Source: Blastococcus sp. HT6-30
GTDB taxonomy: Bacteria; Actinomycetota; Actinomycetes; Mycobacteriales; Geodermatophilaceae
Assembly (NCBI RefSeq): GCF_039729015.1
Contig: NZ_CP155792.1
Span: 3,616,001-3,680,000 of the forward strand
Direction of reading: 5' to 3'
DNA length: 64,000 nucleotides
Shown here: in pieces, positions 18,676 to 28,067 of the stretch
How positions within the stretch are numbered: the first letter of the stretch is position 1
How the letters are laid out: each line of letters opens with the position of its first letter
Translations under genes and position numbers: made by a program
The notes under the pieces: model-generated
Databases searched by the model: none
The model's input: only the letters and a program-made list of their open reading frames with translations
What the model was told of the DNA's origin: nothing

Positions 18676-20460
18676 TCAGACCGCGTGCGTCTGGAGCCAC
18701 AGCTCGAGCAGGCCCAGCTGCCAGAGCTTGTTCCCGCGCAACGGCGTCAGCTCCCCGTTGGGATCGGCCAGGAGCTCGCGGACGTACTCGGGGCGGAACA
18801 GGCCCCGGTCGCGGGCGGCGTCGCTGGACAGTGCGTCCTTCACGAGGTCGAGGACCTTGCCCTGCAGGTGGGTGATCGCCGGCACCGGGAAGTAGCCCTT
18901 GGGGCGGTCGATGACCTCCGGCGGGATGATCCGGCGCCCGATCGCCTTGAGCACGCCCTTGCCGCCGTCGGCCAGCTTCAGCTCGGGCGGGCACATCGCC
19001 GCCAGCTCCACCAGGTCGTGGTCGAGGAAGGGCACGCGGGCCTCCAGGCCCCAGGCCATGGACATGTTGTCCACCCGCTTGACCGGGTCGTCGACCAGCA
19101 TGACCTCGCTGTCCAGGCGCAGCGCGGCGTCGACCGCGGTCTCGGCGCCGGCGGCGGACATGTGCGCGCGGACGAAGGACAGGCTCGGGTCCTCGTCGAG
19201 GGCGTAGCGGCCGGAGACGACCTGCCGCATCTGCGCGTGGTCCCGGTCGAAGAACGCCCGCGCGTAGGTCTGCACCGCCTCCTCGCGGCCGACGCCGGCC
19301 AGCGGCGGGTACCAGTGGTAACCGGCGAACACCTCGTCGGCGCCCTGCCCGGACTGCACGACCCGGATCGACTGGCTGACCCGCTCGCTGAGCAGGTCGA
19401 ACGCGACGACGTCGTGGCTGACCATCGGCTCGGCCATGGCGCCGATGGCGTGGCCGAGCGAGCCGGCGAGCTCGTCGGAGCCGACCCGGATGCGGTGGTG
19501 GTCGGTGGCGAAGCGCTCGGCGATGACGTCGGAGTACTGGAACTCGTCCCCTTCCCGGCCGCCGACGGACTCGAAGCCGATCGAGTAGGTGGCCAGCCCG
19601 GTCTGCCCCTCCTGAGCGAGCAGGCCGACGATCAGGCTGGAGTCCAGGCCTCCGGAGAGCAGCACGCCGACCGGGATGTCGGCGACCAGACGGCGGCGGA
19701 CGGCGACCCGCAGCGCCTCCTCGATGGCGTCCTCCCAGTCGCGGGCGGACCAGGTCGCGTGCTCGGCCCGGCGCTCGTAGCGCGCTTCCCAGTACCGGTG
19801 CTCGGTGCTCGTGCCGTCGGCCTCGATCACGCGGACGGTGGCCGGAGGCAGCTTGCGGACGCCGTTGAGGATCGTCCGCGGGGCCGGGACGACGGCGTGC
19901 CACGTGAGGTAGTGGTGCAGGGCGACGGAATCCACCGAGGTGTCGACGTCGCCGGCGCGCAGCAGCGCGGGCAGCGTGGAGGCGAAGCGCAGCCGCTTGC
20001 CCGGTGTCTCGGAGAGGTAGAGGGGCTTGATGCCCAGCCGGTCGCGCGCCATGACCACGCGGCCGGTGTCCCGCTCGGCGATGACGAAGGCGAACATGCC
20101 GTGCAGGTGCGAGACGACGTCGGTGCCCCAGTGGTGGTAGCCCTTGAGGATCACCTCGGTGTCGCTGTGGGAGAAGAAGCGGTAGCCGTGGCCCTCCAGC
20201 TCGGCCCGCAGCTCCTGGTAGTCGTAGATGCAGCCGTTGAAGACCGCGGTCAGGCCCAGCTCGTTGTCCACCATCGGCTGAGAGCCGCAGGTGGAGAGGT
20301 CGATGACCGAGAGCCGGCGGTGCCCGAAGGCCACCCGCCCGTTGCTCCACGATCCCTGCCCGTCCGGGCCACGGGGGACCAGGGCCTCGACCATGCGGGC
20401 GACCGCGGTCGTGTCGGCCGTGGTCCCGTCAAAAGTGATCTCGCCGCAGAGGCCGCACAT
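18676..20460 (-). CDS. asnO: N-acetylglutaminylglutamine amidotransferase (asparagine synthetase-like)
   Basis: The 594-aa protein starts MCGLCGEI; after Met removal Cys2 is the glutaminase nucleophile of the N-terminal class II amidotransferase domain (RGPDGQG, FNGCIYDYQELR). The C-terminal half is the asparagine-synthetase ATP-pyrophosphatase domain with LLSGGLDSSL. In the known NAGGN pathway AsnO amidates the Ngg product. Gene order asnO-ngg supports this over ordinary asparagine synthesis. The third gene often linked in other genomes, an M42-type hydrolase, is not here. ATG 20460 is fixed by the essential Cys2. Confidence 0.93.
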   Translation of the reverse strand: MCGLCGEITFDGTTADTTAVARMVEALVPRGPDGQGSWSNGRVAFGHRRLSVIDLSTCGSQPMVDNELGLTAVFNGCIYDYQELRAELEGHGYRFFSHSDTEVILKGYHHWGTDVVSHLHGMFAFVIAERDTGRVVMARDRLGIKPLYLSETPGKRLRFASTLPALLRAGDVDTSVDSVALHHYLTWHAVVPAPRTILNGVRKLPPATVRVIEADGTSTEHRYWEARYERRAEHATWSARDWEDAIEEALRVAVRRRLVADIPVGVLLSGGLDSSLIVGLLAQEGQTGLATYSIGFESVGGREGDEFQYSDVIAERFATDHHRIRVGSDELAGSLGHAIGAMAEPMVSHDVVAFDLLSERVSQSIRVVQSGQGADEVFAGYHWYPPLAGVGREEAVQTYARAFFDRDHAQMRQVVSGRYALDEDPSLSFVRAHMSAAGAETAVDAALRLDSEVMLVDDPVKRVDNMSMAWGLEARVPFLDHDLVELAAMCPPELKLADGGKGVLKAIGRRIIPPEVIDRPKGYFPVPAITHLQGKVLDLVKDALSSDAARDRGLFRPEYVRELLADPNGELTPLRGNKLWQLGLLELWLQTHAV

Positions 20461-20542
20461 GCAAGATGATCTAACCCCTTCCGCCCCCGGCCCGCTCGGC
20501 GAGGAGCCTCCGGAGGCCCCGGCGTGGCACACCTCACGCCCT

Positions 20543-20556
20543 GTTCCACGTGGAAC
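20543..20556. promoter_or_regulatory. parS-like palindrome, perfect copy 1
   Basis: The 14-bp perfect palindrome GTTCCACGTGGAAC lies in the 134-nt gap between the subtilase and asnO genes. It differs by two symmetric substitutions from the parS core GTTTCACGTGAAAC and matches known GTTCCACGTGGAAC-type ParB sites. Being non-coding, it is conserved for a DNA function. Two more perfect copies occur at 38702 and 56386. Confidence 0.75.
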
Positions 20557-20574
20557 GCCGGGGGAACGCCCGGC
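20557..20574 (-). terminator. Short hairpin downstream of the subtilase gene, beside parS
   Basis: GCCGGG (20557-20562) pairs with CCCGGC (20569-20574) around a 6-nt loop, about 20 nt past the subtilase stop. The stem is short and lacks a T-run, so termination is only possible. It directly abuts the parS-like palindrome. Confidence 0.35.
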
Positions 20575-20594
20575 AGGGGCGCGACGGGCCGGGC

Positions 20595-22118
20595 TCAGGG
20601 CCGGGTGGGGCGCCCCGTGGTGGCCGGGCGGCGACCCTGCGAGCGCTCGGGCGCCCCGGAGAGGGCCTGCGCCGCCGCGACGGCGTCGACCAGGCCGGTG
20701 CCCTTGTCGAACGACGTCGGGTACCCGCCGACGGTCTGGTAGGCCGCCCCGTCGGTGTACCGGTGCGCGGTGAGCTTGAGCGCCGCCTCGATCTCCGCCG
20801 GGGTGGCCGTGGGGTCGGCCTGGAAGAGCTGGGCGACGATGCCGGCGATGTGCGGCGCCGCCATCGACGTCCCGCTGATCGTGTTGAAGGTGCCGACGTC
20901 GAGCAGGCCCGGGCCGTTGCGGACGTCCAGCCCCGTGGCGCAGATCGGCAGGTAGGGGCGGCAGGAGGAGGTGATGTCCTCGCCGGGGGCGGAGAGGTCC
21001 GGCCACGTCGAGGGGTCGGCCGCCGCGCCCCGCGAGGAGTACTCGCTGACCACGCCGTCCCGGGTGCCGGTGTCCCGGTCGTAGTAGGAGGCCACCGACA
21101 GGATCCCGCCGGTCGGGTCCTGGCCGGGCGGGTTGGTGAGCGAGGCGGAGCCGTCGCCCCCGTCGTTGCCGGCGGCCCACACGGTCACGACGCCCTCGGC
21201 CGCCAGCGCGCGCTGCAGCTTGACGGTGGCGGAGTCCGGGTCGAACGCGCCACCACCGGTGGGCCCGTAGCTGTTGTTGGTCACCTTGATCGGCGGGCAG
21301 ACGTCGGCGGGGACGCCGGCGCCGCAGGGGGCGTGGTGGTTCTCCAGCACCCAGTTCAGCGCGGAGTCGGCGCCCACGACGAGCAGCACCGCGCCGGTGG
21401 AGATCGAGACCACGCTCGCGCCGGGGGCGGCGCCCTGGACCTGCCCGCCGTCGGCCAGCGTGGTCGGCCGGCCGGCGACGATGCCGCTCACGTGGGTGCC
21501 GTGACCGCCGACCGACAGCGTGTCGGTGTCGACGGGCCCCGGCACCGGGACGACGCAGTCGGTGGTGGTCGCCGCCTCCAGCAGGCAGAGGCTCTCGAGG
21601 TTGGCGACGACGGCGCTGCTGCCGTCGCGGTTGCGGAAGTAGGGGTGGGTGGGGTCGATCCCGGAGTCGATCACCGCGACCGACACCCCGCGGCCGTCCA
21701 GGGCGCCCCCGTCCGCGCCGGTCGGCGTGGCAGCCGCCTCGGCGCCGCGGGTGGCCACGTGGGAGGTCTCCTGGGCGAACTCGATCGGGGTGTTCCCCTC
21801 GAGGTAGGTCACGCCGGGCCGGCTGCGCGCGGCCTCGATCTGGTCGGCGGTGCCCGAGGCGACGGCGACACCGATGCGTTCGTACTCGGTGACCAGGCGC
21901 ATGCCGGTCGCCTCGACCGCGGCGCGGGCGGCGGCGATGTCCGTGCCGTGGACCATGACCGTCGTCGGGGCAGCCGCGCCGAGCCCGGCGAGCTGGTCGG
22001 CCAGGAACTCCTGCACCGGCGCGTGCGGGGGATCGGCGTGGGCGGGCGCGGCGAGGAGGGCGCCGGCGACCACGGCGCCGGACACCACCCCGAGCAGGCG
22101 GCGGGACGACGGGTTCAC
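20595..22118 (-). CDS. Secreted S8 family serine peptidase (subtilase)
   Basis: The 507-aa protein has a signal peptide (hydrophobic 8-25, cleavage near AHA-DPP), an inhibitor-I9-like propeptide (about 50-115, ending YLEGNTPIEF) and a subtilisin catalytic domain. The triad is visible: Asp in AVIDSGID, His in GHGTHVSG and Ser in SGTSMAAPH; the oxyanion Asn is in WAAGNDGG. It has no C-terminal anchor, so it is probably released. GTG at 22118 follows GAGGAG. The substrate is unknown. It is on the same strand as asnO but 134 nt away with a hairpin between, so probably a separate unit. Confidence 0.92.
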   Translation of the reverse strand: MNPSSRRLLGVVSGAVVAGALLAAPAHADPPHAPVQEFLADQLAGLGAAAPTTVMVHGTDIAAARAAVEATGMRLVTEYERIGVAVASGTADQIEAARSRPGVTYLEGNTPIEFAQETSHVATRGAEAAATPTGADGGALDGRGVSVAVIDSGIDPTHPYFRNRDGSSAVVANLESLCLLEAATTTDCVVPVPGPVDTDTLSVGGHGTHVSGIVAGRPTTLADGGQVQGAAPGASVVSISTGAVLLVVGADSALNWVLENHHAPCGAGVPADVCPPIKVTNNSYGPTGGGAFDPDSATVKLQRALAAEGVVTVWAAGNDGGDGSASLTNPPGQDPTGGILSVASYYDRDTGTRDGVVSEYSSRGAAADPSTWPDLSAPGEDITSSCRPYLPICATGLDVRNGPGLLDVGTFNTISGTSMAAPHIAGIVAQLFQADPTATPAEIEAALKLTAHRYTDGAAYQTVGGYPTSFDKGTGLVDAVAAAQALSGAPERSQGRRPATTGRPTRP

Positions 22119-22191
22119 GGTGCTCCTCGGGATTCCGGTGGACGCGACCGGACAACGAGGCCGAGCCGTAGGGGTTACTCCGAGGTCACGG

Positions 22192-22950
22192 TCAACTCCA
22201 CGGAACGGCGATCCGTCGGCCGCCGAGCTCGTGGACGTCCACCTCCACGTCGAACACCTTGCGCAGCAGCTCCGGGGTCATCAGCTCGGCGGTCGGGCCC
22301 GCGGCGACGAGGTGCCCGTCGCGCATCGCCACGATGCGGTCGGAGTAGGCGGAGGCGACGTTGACGTCGTGGACGACGAGCACCACGGTGCGGCCGAGCT
22401 CGTCGGCCATCCCCCGGAGCATCCGCATCATCTGGACCGCGTGCCGCATGTCGAGGTTGTTGAGCGGCTCGTCGAGCAGCACGTAGTCGGTGCCCTGGCA
22501 CATCACCATCGCGACGTACGCGCGCTGCCGCTGCCCGCCGGAGAGCTGGTCGAGGTGCCGGTCGGCCAGCGGGCCGAGCTCGAACCAGTCGAGCGCCTCG
22601 TCGATGCGCGCGCGGTCCTCGGCGGTCAGCCGCCCGCCCGAGTGCGGGAAGCGGCCGAAGGCCACCAGCTCACGGACGGTCAGCCGCACGGTCATCGAGT
22701 TCTCCTGGCGCAGCACCGCCAGCCGGCGGGCCAGGACCGGCCCCGGCGTCCGGGCGACGTCCATGCCGTCGACGCGCACCCGTCCGGAGTCCGCCGGCAG
22801 CAGCCGGGAGGCGATGGACAGCAGCGTGGACTTGCCCGCGCCGTTCGCCCCGATCAGCGAGGTGATCCCGCCGGCGGGGATGGTCAGCGACACGTCGTCC
22901 ACCACGCGGGCCCCGCCGTAGGACTTGCAGACGCTCTCGATCTCGATCAC
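22192..22950 (-). CDS. Iron-siderophore ABC transporter ATP-binding protein
   Basis: The 252-aa ATPase has Walker A GANGAGKST (near residue 34), the ABC signature LSGGQRQRAYVAM, Walker B YVLLDEPLNNLD and the switch His in VVHDVN. LDEPLNNLDMRH is characteristic of the FecE/FhuC/YclP group that powers ferric siderophore import. The GTG at 22950 overlaps the permease stop (GTGA). It is last in the four-gene transporter operon. The substrate cannot be fixed from sequence; catecholate (petrobactin-like) or hydroxamate types are both possible. Confidence 0.93.
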   Translation of the reverse strand: MIEIESVCKSYGGARVVDDVSLTIPAGGITSLIGANGAGKSTLLSIASRLLPADSGRVRVDGMDVARTPGPVLARRLAVLRQENSMTVRLTVRELVAFGRFPHSGGRLTAEDRARIDEALDWFELGPLADRHLDQLSGGQRQRAYVAMVMCQGTDYVLLDEPLNNLDMRHAVQMMRMLRGMADELGRTVVLVVHDVNVASAYSDRIVAMRDGHLVAAGPTAELMTPELLRKVFDVEVDVHELGGRRIAVPWS

Positions 22951-23945
22951 TGGCGGGGCTCCCGGACGAGGAGGGCGATGAACACGATCCCGCCCACGAA
23001 GTTGATGACAATGCTCAACGCGGAGTTGAAGCCGAACACCTGCTCGAGCACCAGCTGGCCACCCACCAGGGCGAGGACCGCCAGCAGCGCGGCGCCGGGG
23101 AGCACCCAGGCGTGCCGGTGCGTGCCCAGCAGCTGGCGAGCGAGGTTGGCCACGAGCAGCCCCAGGAAGGTGACCGGGCCGACGAGTGCGGTGGCGACGG
23201 CGACGAGCACCGCAACGGCCAGCAGCGCCAGGTTCACCACCCGCCGGTGCTCGACGCCCAGGCCCAGCGCGGTGTCCCGGCCCAGCGCCACGACGTCGAG
23301 GCGGGGGAGCAGGCGGTACACCCCCAGGACCACCGCTCCGACGACGACCGCGGACAGCGCGAGCAGCTGCTGGTCCACGGTGTTGAAGCTGGCGAACAGC
23401 AGGTCCTGCAGGGTGAGGAACTCGTTCGGGTCGATGAGCCGGGAGACCAGCAGCGTGAGGCTGCTGAACATCGCGCCCAGCACCACCCCGAGCAGGACCA
23501 GCACGTAGACGTCCCGCTCGGTGCGCCCGAAGAGCGTCTTGTAGAGCAGCGCGCCGAAACCGACGAGCGCGACGACCTCGACCGCGAAGCGCAGCCGGGG
23601 GTCGGTCGCGGTCACCGCGCCGGCCCCGAGGAAGAAGACGCCCGCGGTCTGGATGAGGACGAACAACCGGTCGAACCCCATGATCTCGGGGGTCAGGATC
23701 CGGTTGTTGGTCACCGTCTGGAACAGCACCGTGGAGACCGCGACGGCCACCGCGACGACGGCCATGGCCGCGACCCGGCGGCTGCGCATCATCAGCGCGT
23801 AGTCCCACGAGCCGGTCACGCCGACGGTGAGGAAGGCGGCGGTGGCGCCCACCGCCAGCACCGCGAGGACGACCAGGGTCCGCCGCCGGCGGGTGGCCCG
23901 CTCCTGGGCGGTCGGGACGGCGGGGCCGGCGAGCGGGCGGGTCAC
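22947..23945 (-). CDS. Iron-siderophore ABC transporter permease (second)
   Basis: The 332-aa BtuCD-type (FecCD family) permease has about nine hydrophobic helices. The cytoplasmic coupling region is visible as VGPVTFLGLLVANLARQLLGTHRH. It pairs with the permease just upstream to form the channel, as in B. subtilis YclNO. GTG at 23945 overlaps the upstream permease stop by 4 nt. There is no signal peptide beyond the first helix (about 25-45). Confidence 0.92.
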   Translation of the reverse strand: MTRPLAGPAVPTAQERATRRRRTLVVLAVLAVGATAAFLTVGVTGSWDYALMMRSRRVAAMAVVAVAVAVSTVLFQTVTNNRILTPEIMGFDRLFVLIQTAGVFFLGAGAVTATDPRLRFAVEVVALVGFGALLYKTLFGRTERDVYVLVLLGVVLGAMFSSLTLLVSRLIDPNEFLTLQDLLFASFNTVDQQLLALSAVVVGAVVLGVYRLLPRLDVVALGRDTALGLGVEHRRVVNLALLAVAVLVAVATALVGPVTFLGLLVANLARQLLGTHRHAWVLPGAALLAVLALVGGQLVLEQVFGFNSALSIVINFVGGIVFIALLVREPRQ

Positions 23946-24976
23946 GAGGCACCCTTCGTGCGGGCGCGCAGCAGCAGCGCGATGAACAGGACGCCGCCGA
24001 TGACCCCGCCGATGGTGCCGACCGGGATCTCGTACGGGGCGCGGATCGTGCGGCCGAGGACGTCGCAGACGAGGACGAACGCCGCGCCGGTCAGCGCGGT
24101 CACCGGCAGCACCCGGCGCAGGTTGTCGCCCATCGCCAGGGTGACCAGGTTGGGCACGACCAGGCCGAGGAACGGGATGGAGCCCACGCTGACCACCACG
24201 ATGGCGGTGACCACGGAGGAGATGACCAGCCCGACGGTGACCACGCGCGTGTAGGCGATCCCGAGGTTGACGGCGAAGCTCTCGCCCATGCCCGCGACGG
24301 AGAAGCGGTCGGCGTACAGGTAGGCCACCACGGTCGCGGCCAGCACCAGGTACAGCAGCTCGTAACGCCCGGCCAGCACGCCGGAGAAGTCACCGTTCAT
24401 CCAGGCGTCGAGCGACTGCAGGAGGTCGAACCGGTAGGCCAGGAACATGGTCGCCGCGAGCACCACGCCGCCGAGCAGGATGCCGACCAGCGGCACCACG
24501 ATCATGTCGGTCAGCACGATGCGGCGCAGCAGCCAGACGAAGAAGAACGTGCCGACCAGCGCGAACACCGTCGCGATGGCCATCTTGCCGATCAGCGAGG
24601 TGCCGCCGAACCACAGCGTCGCCACGACGATGCCGAGCCCGACCCACTCGGTGGTGCCGGCGGTCTGCGGCGAGACGAACCGGTTGCGGGTCAGCGACAT
24701 CATCACCAGCCCGGCGACGGCCATCGCCGACCCGGCCAGCAGGATCGCCGCGAGCCGGGGCACCCGGCTGACGAGGAACACCCGTACCTGCCCCTCGTCG
24801 GGCTCCAGCAGGTCGAGCGGCGACAGGTCGCTGACGCCGATGAACAGCGAGGCCAGGGAGGCGGTGAGCAGGAGCAGCAGCGCTCCCGCCACGTGCCACC
24901 GGCGGACACCACGACGGCGCCCCTCCGTCGGCGGGGAGACCGGGGGAGGGGCGGCGTCAACCGTGCTGCGGGTCAT
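23942..24976 (-). CDS. Iron-siderophore ABC transporter permease (first)
   Basis: The 344-aa FecCD-family permease has about nine membrane helices after a Pro/Arg-rich cytoplasmic tail (1-28). LVSRVPRLAAILLAGSAMAVAG and VGSIPFLGLVVPNLVTLAMGDN are the expected family segments, the latter contacting the ATPase. It is 34 nt downstream of the binding-protein gene and overlaps the second permease. The pair resembles YclN/YclO more than FepD/FepG, judged by eye. Confidence 0.92.
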   Translation of the reverse strand: MTRSTVDAAPPPVSPPTEGRRRGVRRWHVAGALLLLLTASLASLFIGVSDLSPLDLLEPDEGQVRVFLVSRVPRLAAILLAGSAMAVAGLVMMSLTRNRFVSPQTAGTTEWVGLGIVVATLWFGGTSLIGKMAIATVFALVGTFFFVWLLRRIVLTDMIVVPLVGILLGGVVLAATMFLAYRFDLLQSLDAWMNGDFSGVLAGRYELLYLVLAATVVAYLYADRFSVAGMGESFAVNLGIAYTRVVTVGLVISSVVTAIVVVSVGSIPFLGLVVPNLVTLAMGDNLRRVLPVTALTGAAFVLVCDVLGRTIRAPYEIPVGTIGGVIGGVLFIALLLRARTKGAS

Positions 24977-25010
24977 GAGGTCATGGGTCCGGAACCGGGA
25001 GGGCAGAGGG

Positions 25011-25967
25011 TCACTCCACCGCGGCGGCGATCTCCTCCACCATGGTCTCGACCGACGGCAGGCCCGTGGGGGCGATGTACCAGACGGCGGAGTCGAGGTA
25101 GTGGATCTCGTCGTTCTGCGCAGCGGACGTGGCGGCGACGAGCTCGTTGTCGAGCACCTGCTCGGCCGCGGTACCGGACTCGCCGATGGCGGCGTCCCGG
25201 TCCAGCACGAACAGCATGTCGGGGTCCTTCTCCGCGAGGTACTCGAAGGAGACGGCGTCGCCGTGGTCGGCCGCGGTCAGGTTCTCGTCGGCCGCGGAAA
25301 CGCCGAGCTCGTCGTAGACCATGCCGAAGCGGGTGTCGGGCCCGTAGGCGGAGAGCTCGCCGGCGTTGGTCATCACGAACAGGCCGGTGCCGGCGTCCTG
25401 GGCCGCGGCCCTGACCTCCGCGACCCGCTCGTCCAGGGCGGCCAGCCGGTCGGCGACCGCGTCCTCCTCGCCGAACACCTCGGCCAGGGTGGTCACCCGC
25501 TCCTCGAAGGACTCCAGGAAGTTGCCGTTGTCAACCGTGAGGTCGATCGTGGGCGCGATCTCGGCCAGCTGCGGGTACGCCGCCGCGGAGCGGCCGCCCA
25601 CGATGATGAGGTCGGGCTCGAGGGCGTTGACCGCCTCGTAGTCCGGCTCGAACAGGGAGCCGACCTTGGTGTGGTCGTCGCCGGCGTACTCCTCCAGCGA
25701 CTCGGGGTAGGCCGCCTCCGGGACGCCGGCGACGTCGACCCCGAGGCTGTCGAGAGTGGACAGCGCTCCGACGTCGAAGACCACGACCGTCTCCGGGTCG
25801 ACCGGGACGGTGCTCTCGCCCTGGGCGTGGGAGACGGTGACCTCCGCGGCCCCGGCGGCCGGGTCGCCGGCTGGGGCGGCGTCGGCGGAGTCACCGCAGG
25901 CCGACAGCGCCAGGACCACGGACAGGGGGAGGGCGAGGGCCGCGAGAGGCCGGGCGGCGGTGCGCAT
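25011..25967 (-). CDS. Iron-siderophore ABC transporter substrate-binding lipoprotein
   Basis: The 318-aa lipoprotein has an N-terminal signal ending in lipobox LSAC (Cys about 24), then two periplasmic-binding lobes (PeripBP_2/FepB-like). DPETVVVFDVGALSTLDSLGVDV and LEPDLIIVGGRSAAAYPQLAEIAP are typical. It captures the ferric siderophore and hands it to the permeases. ATG 25967 has GGAG upstream and starts the signal peptide directly; an ATG at 25994 would add nine residues. The iron box at 25988-26020 lies immediately upstream, consistent with iron-repressed expression. Confidence 0.92.
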   Translation of the reverse strand: MRTAARPLAALALPLSVVLALSACGDSADAAPAGDPAAGAAEVTVSHAQGESTVPVDPETVVVFDVGALSTLDSLGVDVAGVPEAAYPESLEEYAGDDHTKVGSLFEPDYEAVNALEPDLIIVGGRSAAAYPQLAEIAPTIDLTVDNGNFLESFEERVTTLAEVFGEEDAVADRLAALDERVAEVRAAAQDAGTGLFVMTNAGELSAYGPDTRFGMVYDELGVSAADENLTAADHGDAVSFEYLAEKDPDMLFVLDRDAAIGESGTAAEQVLDNELVAATSAAQNDEIHYLDSAVWYIAPTGLPSVETMVEEIAAAVE

Positions 25968-25987
25968 GGAACTCCGATCGCTACGGG

Positions 25988-26020
25988 AAGGCATGCCTTA
26001 CTAAGGCAGGCCTAACCTGC
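25988..26020. promoter_or_regulatory. Iron-responsive operator (IdeR/DtxR-type box)
   Basis: The 19-mer at 26002-26020 matches the IdeR consensus TWAGGTWAGSCTWACCTWA at 15 of 19 positions by my count. Beside it the perfect palindrome AAGGCATGCCTT (25988-25999) repeats the AAGGCA-GCCT core, so two overlapping half-sites may be present. It begins 20 nt upstream of the binding-protein ATG and 75 nt from the divergent aldo/keto reductase gene, which could also be affected. Confidence 0.7.
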
Positions 26021-26094
26021 CACACCCGTCGTCCACGATCCACAGCGGGGGTGCCCGGACGGTTGGCGGGACCTCAGCCGGGCAGGAGGTCGGC

Positions 26095-27087
26095 ATGCGA
26101 ACGCGAGAGCTGGCCGGCCTGTCCGTCTCCGCCCAGGGGCTGGGCTGCATGGGGATGAGCGAGTTCTACGGGGAGCGCGACGAGGCGGAAGCGGTCCGCA
26201 CCATCCACCGGGCGCTGGACCTGGGGGTGACCTTCCTCGACACGGCCGACATGTACGGCCCGTTCACCAACGAGCTGCTGGTCGGTCGCGCGGTCGCCGG
26301 CCGGCGGGACGAGGTGGTGCTGGCGACCAAGTTCGGCAACGAGCGCGCCGAGGACGGCTCCCGCCTGGGCATCAACGGCCGGCCGGAGTACGTCCACCGC
26401 GCCTGCGACGCCTCGCTGCGTCGCCTCGGCGTGGAGGTCATCGACCTCTACTACCAGCACCGGGTGGACACCTCGGTGCCGATCGAGGACACCTGGGGTG
26501 CGCTGTCGGAGCTGGTGCGGGCGGGCAAGATCCGCCACGCGGGCATCTCCGAGGCCGCACCGGAGACCATCCGGCGGGCGCACGCGGTCCAGCCGGTCAC
26601 GGCCGTGCAGACCGAGTACTCGCTGTGGGCCCGGGACCCGGAGCGGGACGGCGTGCTCGCGACGTGCGCCGAGCTCGGCATCGGATTCGTCGCGTACTCG
26701 CCGCTCGGCCGGGGCTTCCTCTCCGGCCGGATAAGCAGCACCGACGAGCTCGCACCCGACGACTTCCGCCGGACCGACCCGCGCTTCCGCGGCGAGGCGT
26801 TGGCGCACAACATGCGGCTGGTGGACCGGGTCGCCGAGCTGGCGCGCGAGCGCGACGTGACGGCGGGGCAGCTCGCGCTCGCCTGGGTCATGGCCCGCAG
26901 CGGCCGGGACGGTGCACCGGCCGTCGTCCCCATCCCCGGCACCAAGCGGGTGCGCTACCTGGAGGAGAACGTCGCGGCCGCCGACCTGGAGCTGACCGAC
27001 GAGGACCTGCGCCGCCTGGACGAGGTGGCGCCTCCCGGCGCCACCGCCGGGGACCGCTACGCGGACATGTCGACCGTGCACCGCTGA
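26095..27087 (+). CDS. Aldo/keto reductase
   Basis: The 330-aa protein is a TIM-barrel NADPH-dependent oxidoreductase of the AKR13-like group. The N-terminal [12 protein letters not shown], catalytic Asp and Tyr in [14 protein letters not shown], Lys in LATKFG and His in DLYYQHRVD are visible, as is the cofactor-binding [15 protein letters not shown] near the C-terminus. Length is typical. The substrate is unknown. ATG at 26095 has CAGGAGG upstream. It is divergent from the siderophore transporter, sharing a 127-nt intergenic region with the iron box. Confidence 0.92.
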   Translation: MRTRELAGLSVSAQGLGCMGMSEFYGERDEAEAVRTIHRALDLGVTFLDTADMYGPFTNELLVGRAVAGRRDEVVLATKFGNERAEDGSRLGINGRPEYVHRACDASLRRLGVEVIDLYYQHRVDTSVPIEDTWGALSELVRAGKIRHAGISEAAPETIRRAHAVQPVTAVQTEYSLWARDPERDGVLATCAELGIGFVAYSPLGRGFLSGRISSTDELAPDDFRRTDPRFRGEALAHNMRLVDRVAELARERDVTAGQLALAWVMARSGRDGAPAVVPIPGTKRVRYLEENVAAADLELTDEDLRRLDEVAPPGATAGDRYADMSTVHR

Positions 27088-27178
27088 GGGCCGACCCGCG
27101 CCCCCCGCGTCGATCGGCGGGAGGGCGGCGGGAGGATGGGTGGGTGCCGGCTCCCGTTGTCCGCCGCGGAGGGGTCCG

Positions 27179-27544
27179 GTGACGCTGCCGCTCGTCGTCG
27201 CCGTCACCGTCGTCGCGGCCCTCGTCGTCGTCCTCGGCCTCGGCTCCACGGCCGCGCGCCGGAGGATCGGCGTCCTGCACCTGGCCGGCGCGGGCCTGCT
27301 CCTGGCGCTGCTGCTGGTCCAGGCCGTGCTGGCCGGTGCGGCCATGGCCGGGGGCGACGCCCCCGCCGACACCCCCTCGTTCCTGGGCTACCTGGTCGGC
27401 GTGCTGCTCATCCCGGTCGCCGGTGTGCTGTGGGCCCGGGCGGAGCCGACCCGCTGGGCCGGCACGGTGCTCGCGGTGGCAGCGGCCGCCGTGGGTGTCA
27501 TGGTGTGGCGGCTGCTGCAACTCTGGGAGGCCACCGGTGCGTGA
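27179..27544 (+). CDS. Small integral membrane protein of unknown function
   Basis: The 121-aa product is almost entirely hydrophobic, with four predicted membrane helices (about 2-22, 30-55, 65-82, 88-108). No functional motif is recognisable. GTG at 27179 follows a GGAGGGG ribosome site and begins directly with helix 1. It overlaps the next gene by 8 nt, so the two are likely co-translated and may interact. Confidence 0.75.
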   Translation: MTLPLVVAVTVVAALVVVLGLGSTAARRRIGVLHLAGAGLLLALLLVQAVLAGAAMAGGDAPADTPSFLGYLVGVLLIPVAGVLWARAEPTRWAGTVLAVAAAAVGVMVWRLLQLWEATGA

Positions 27545-27983
27545 CCGGGGTCTCGGGCGGCCGGCGGAACCGGCCGCTCCGGGCGGCACCGCCGGACCAG
27601 CGCGCGTGCTGGTGCTGGTCTACGGCATCTTCGCCCTTGCGGCGGGGGCCCGGGCCGGGGTGCAACTGGCCACCCGTTTCGACGAGGCGCCCGTGGCCTA
27701 TCTCCTCTCGGCCCTGGCGGCCGTGGTGTACGTGGTGGCCACGGTCGGGCTGGCCCGCGGTGGGCGCGGTGGCCGGCGGGCGGCGCTGGCCGCGATCGTG
27801 GTCGAGCTGGTCGGCGTCCTGGTGGTGGGCACCCTGTCGCTGGCCGATCCCGCGGCCTTCCCCGACGAGACGGTGTGGTCCGGCTACGGCCGGGGCTACG
27901 GCTACGTACCGCTCCTGCTGCCGGTGCTGGGGCTGGCCCTGCTGGCGCGGTCCCGGCGGAGCCGGGGTGCGGTGCCCGACTAG
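27537..27983 (+). CDS. Integral membrane protein of unknown function
   Basis: The 148-aa protein has a Gly/Pro-rich N-terminal tail of about 20 residues and four hydrophobic helices. A GYGRGYGYVP segment lies in the loop before the last helix. It resembles conserved actinobacterial integral membrane proteins of unknown role. GTG at 27537 overlaps the previous stop by 8 nt. An imperfect C-rich/G-rich dyad at 28032-28055 may end the transcript. Confidence 0.75.
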   Translation: MRDRGLGRPAEPAAPGGTAGPARVLVLVYGIFALAAGARAGVQLATRFDEAPVAYLLSALAAVVYVVATVGLARGGRGGRRAALAAIVVELVGVLVVGTLSLADPAAFPDETVWSGYGRGYGYVPLLLPVLGLALLARSRRSRGAVPD

Positions 27984-28067
27984 TCCGGCCCTCCTGCGGG
28001 ACCCCCGCTCCGGCCGACGCGGCTCCTGCGACCGACCCGCGAGCGGGTGGGTCGGGCTACCGAGGGC

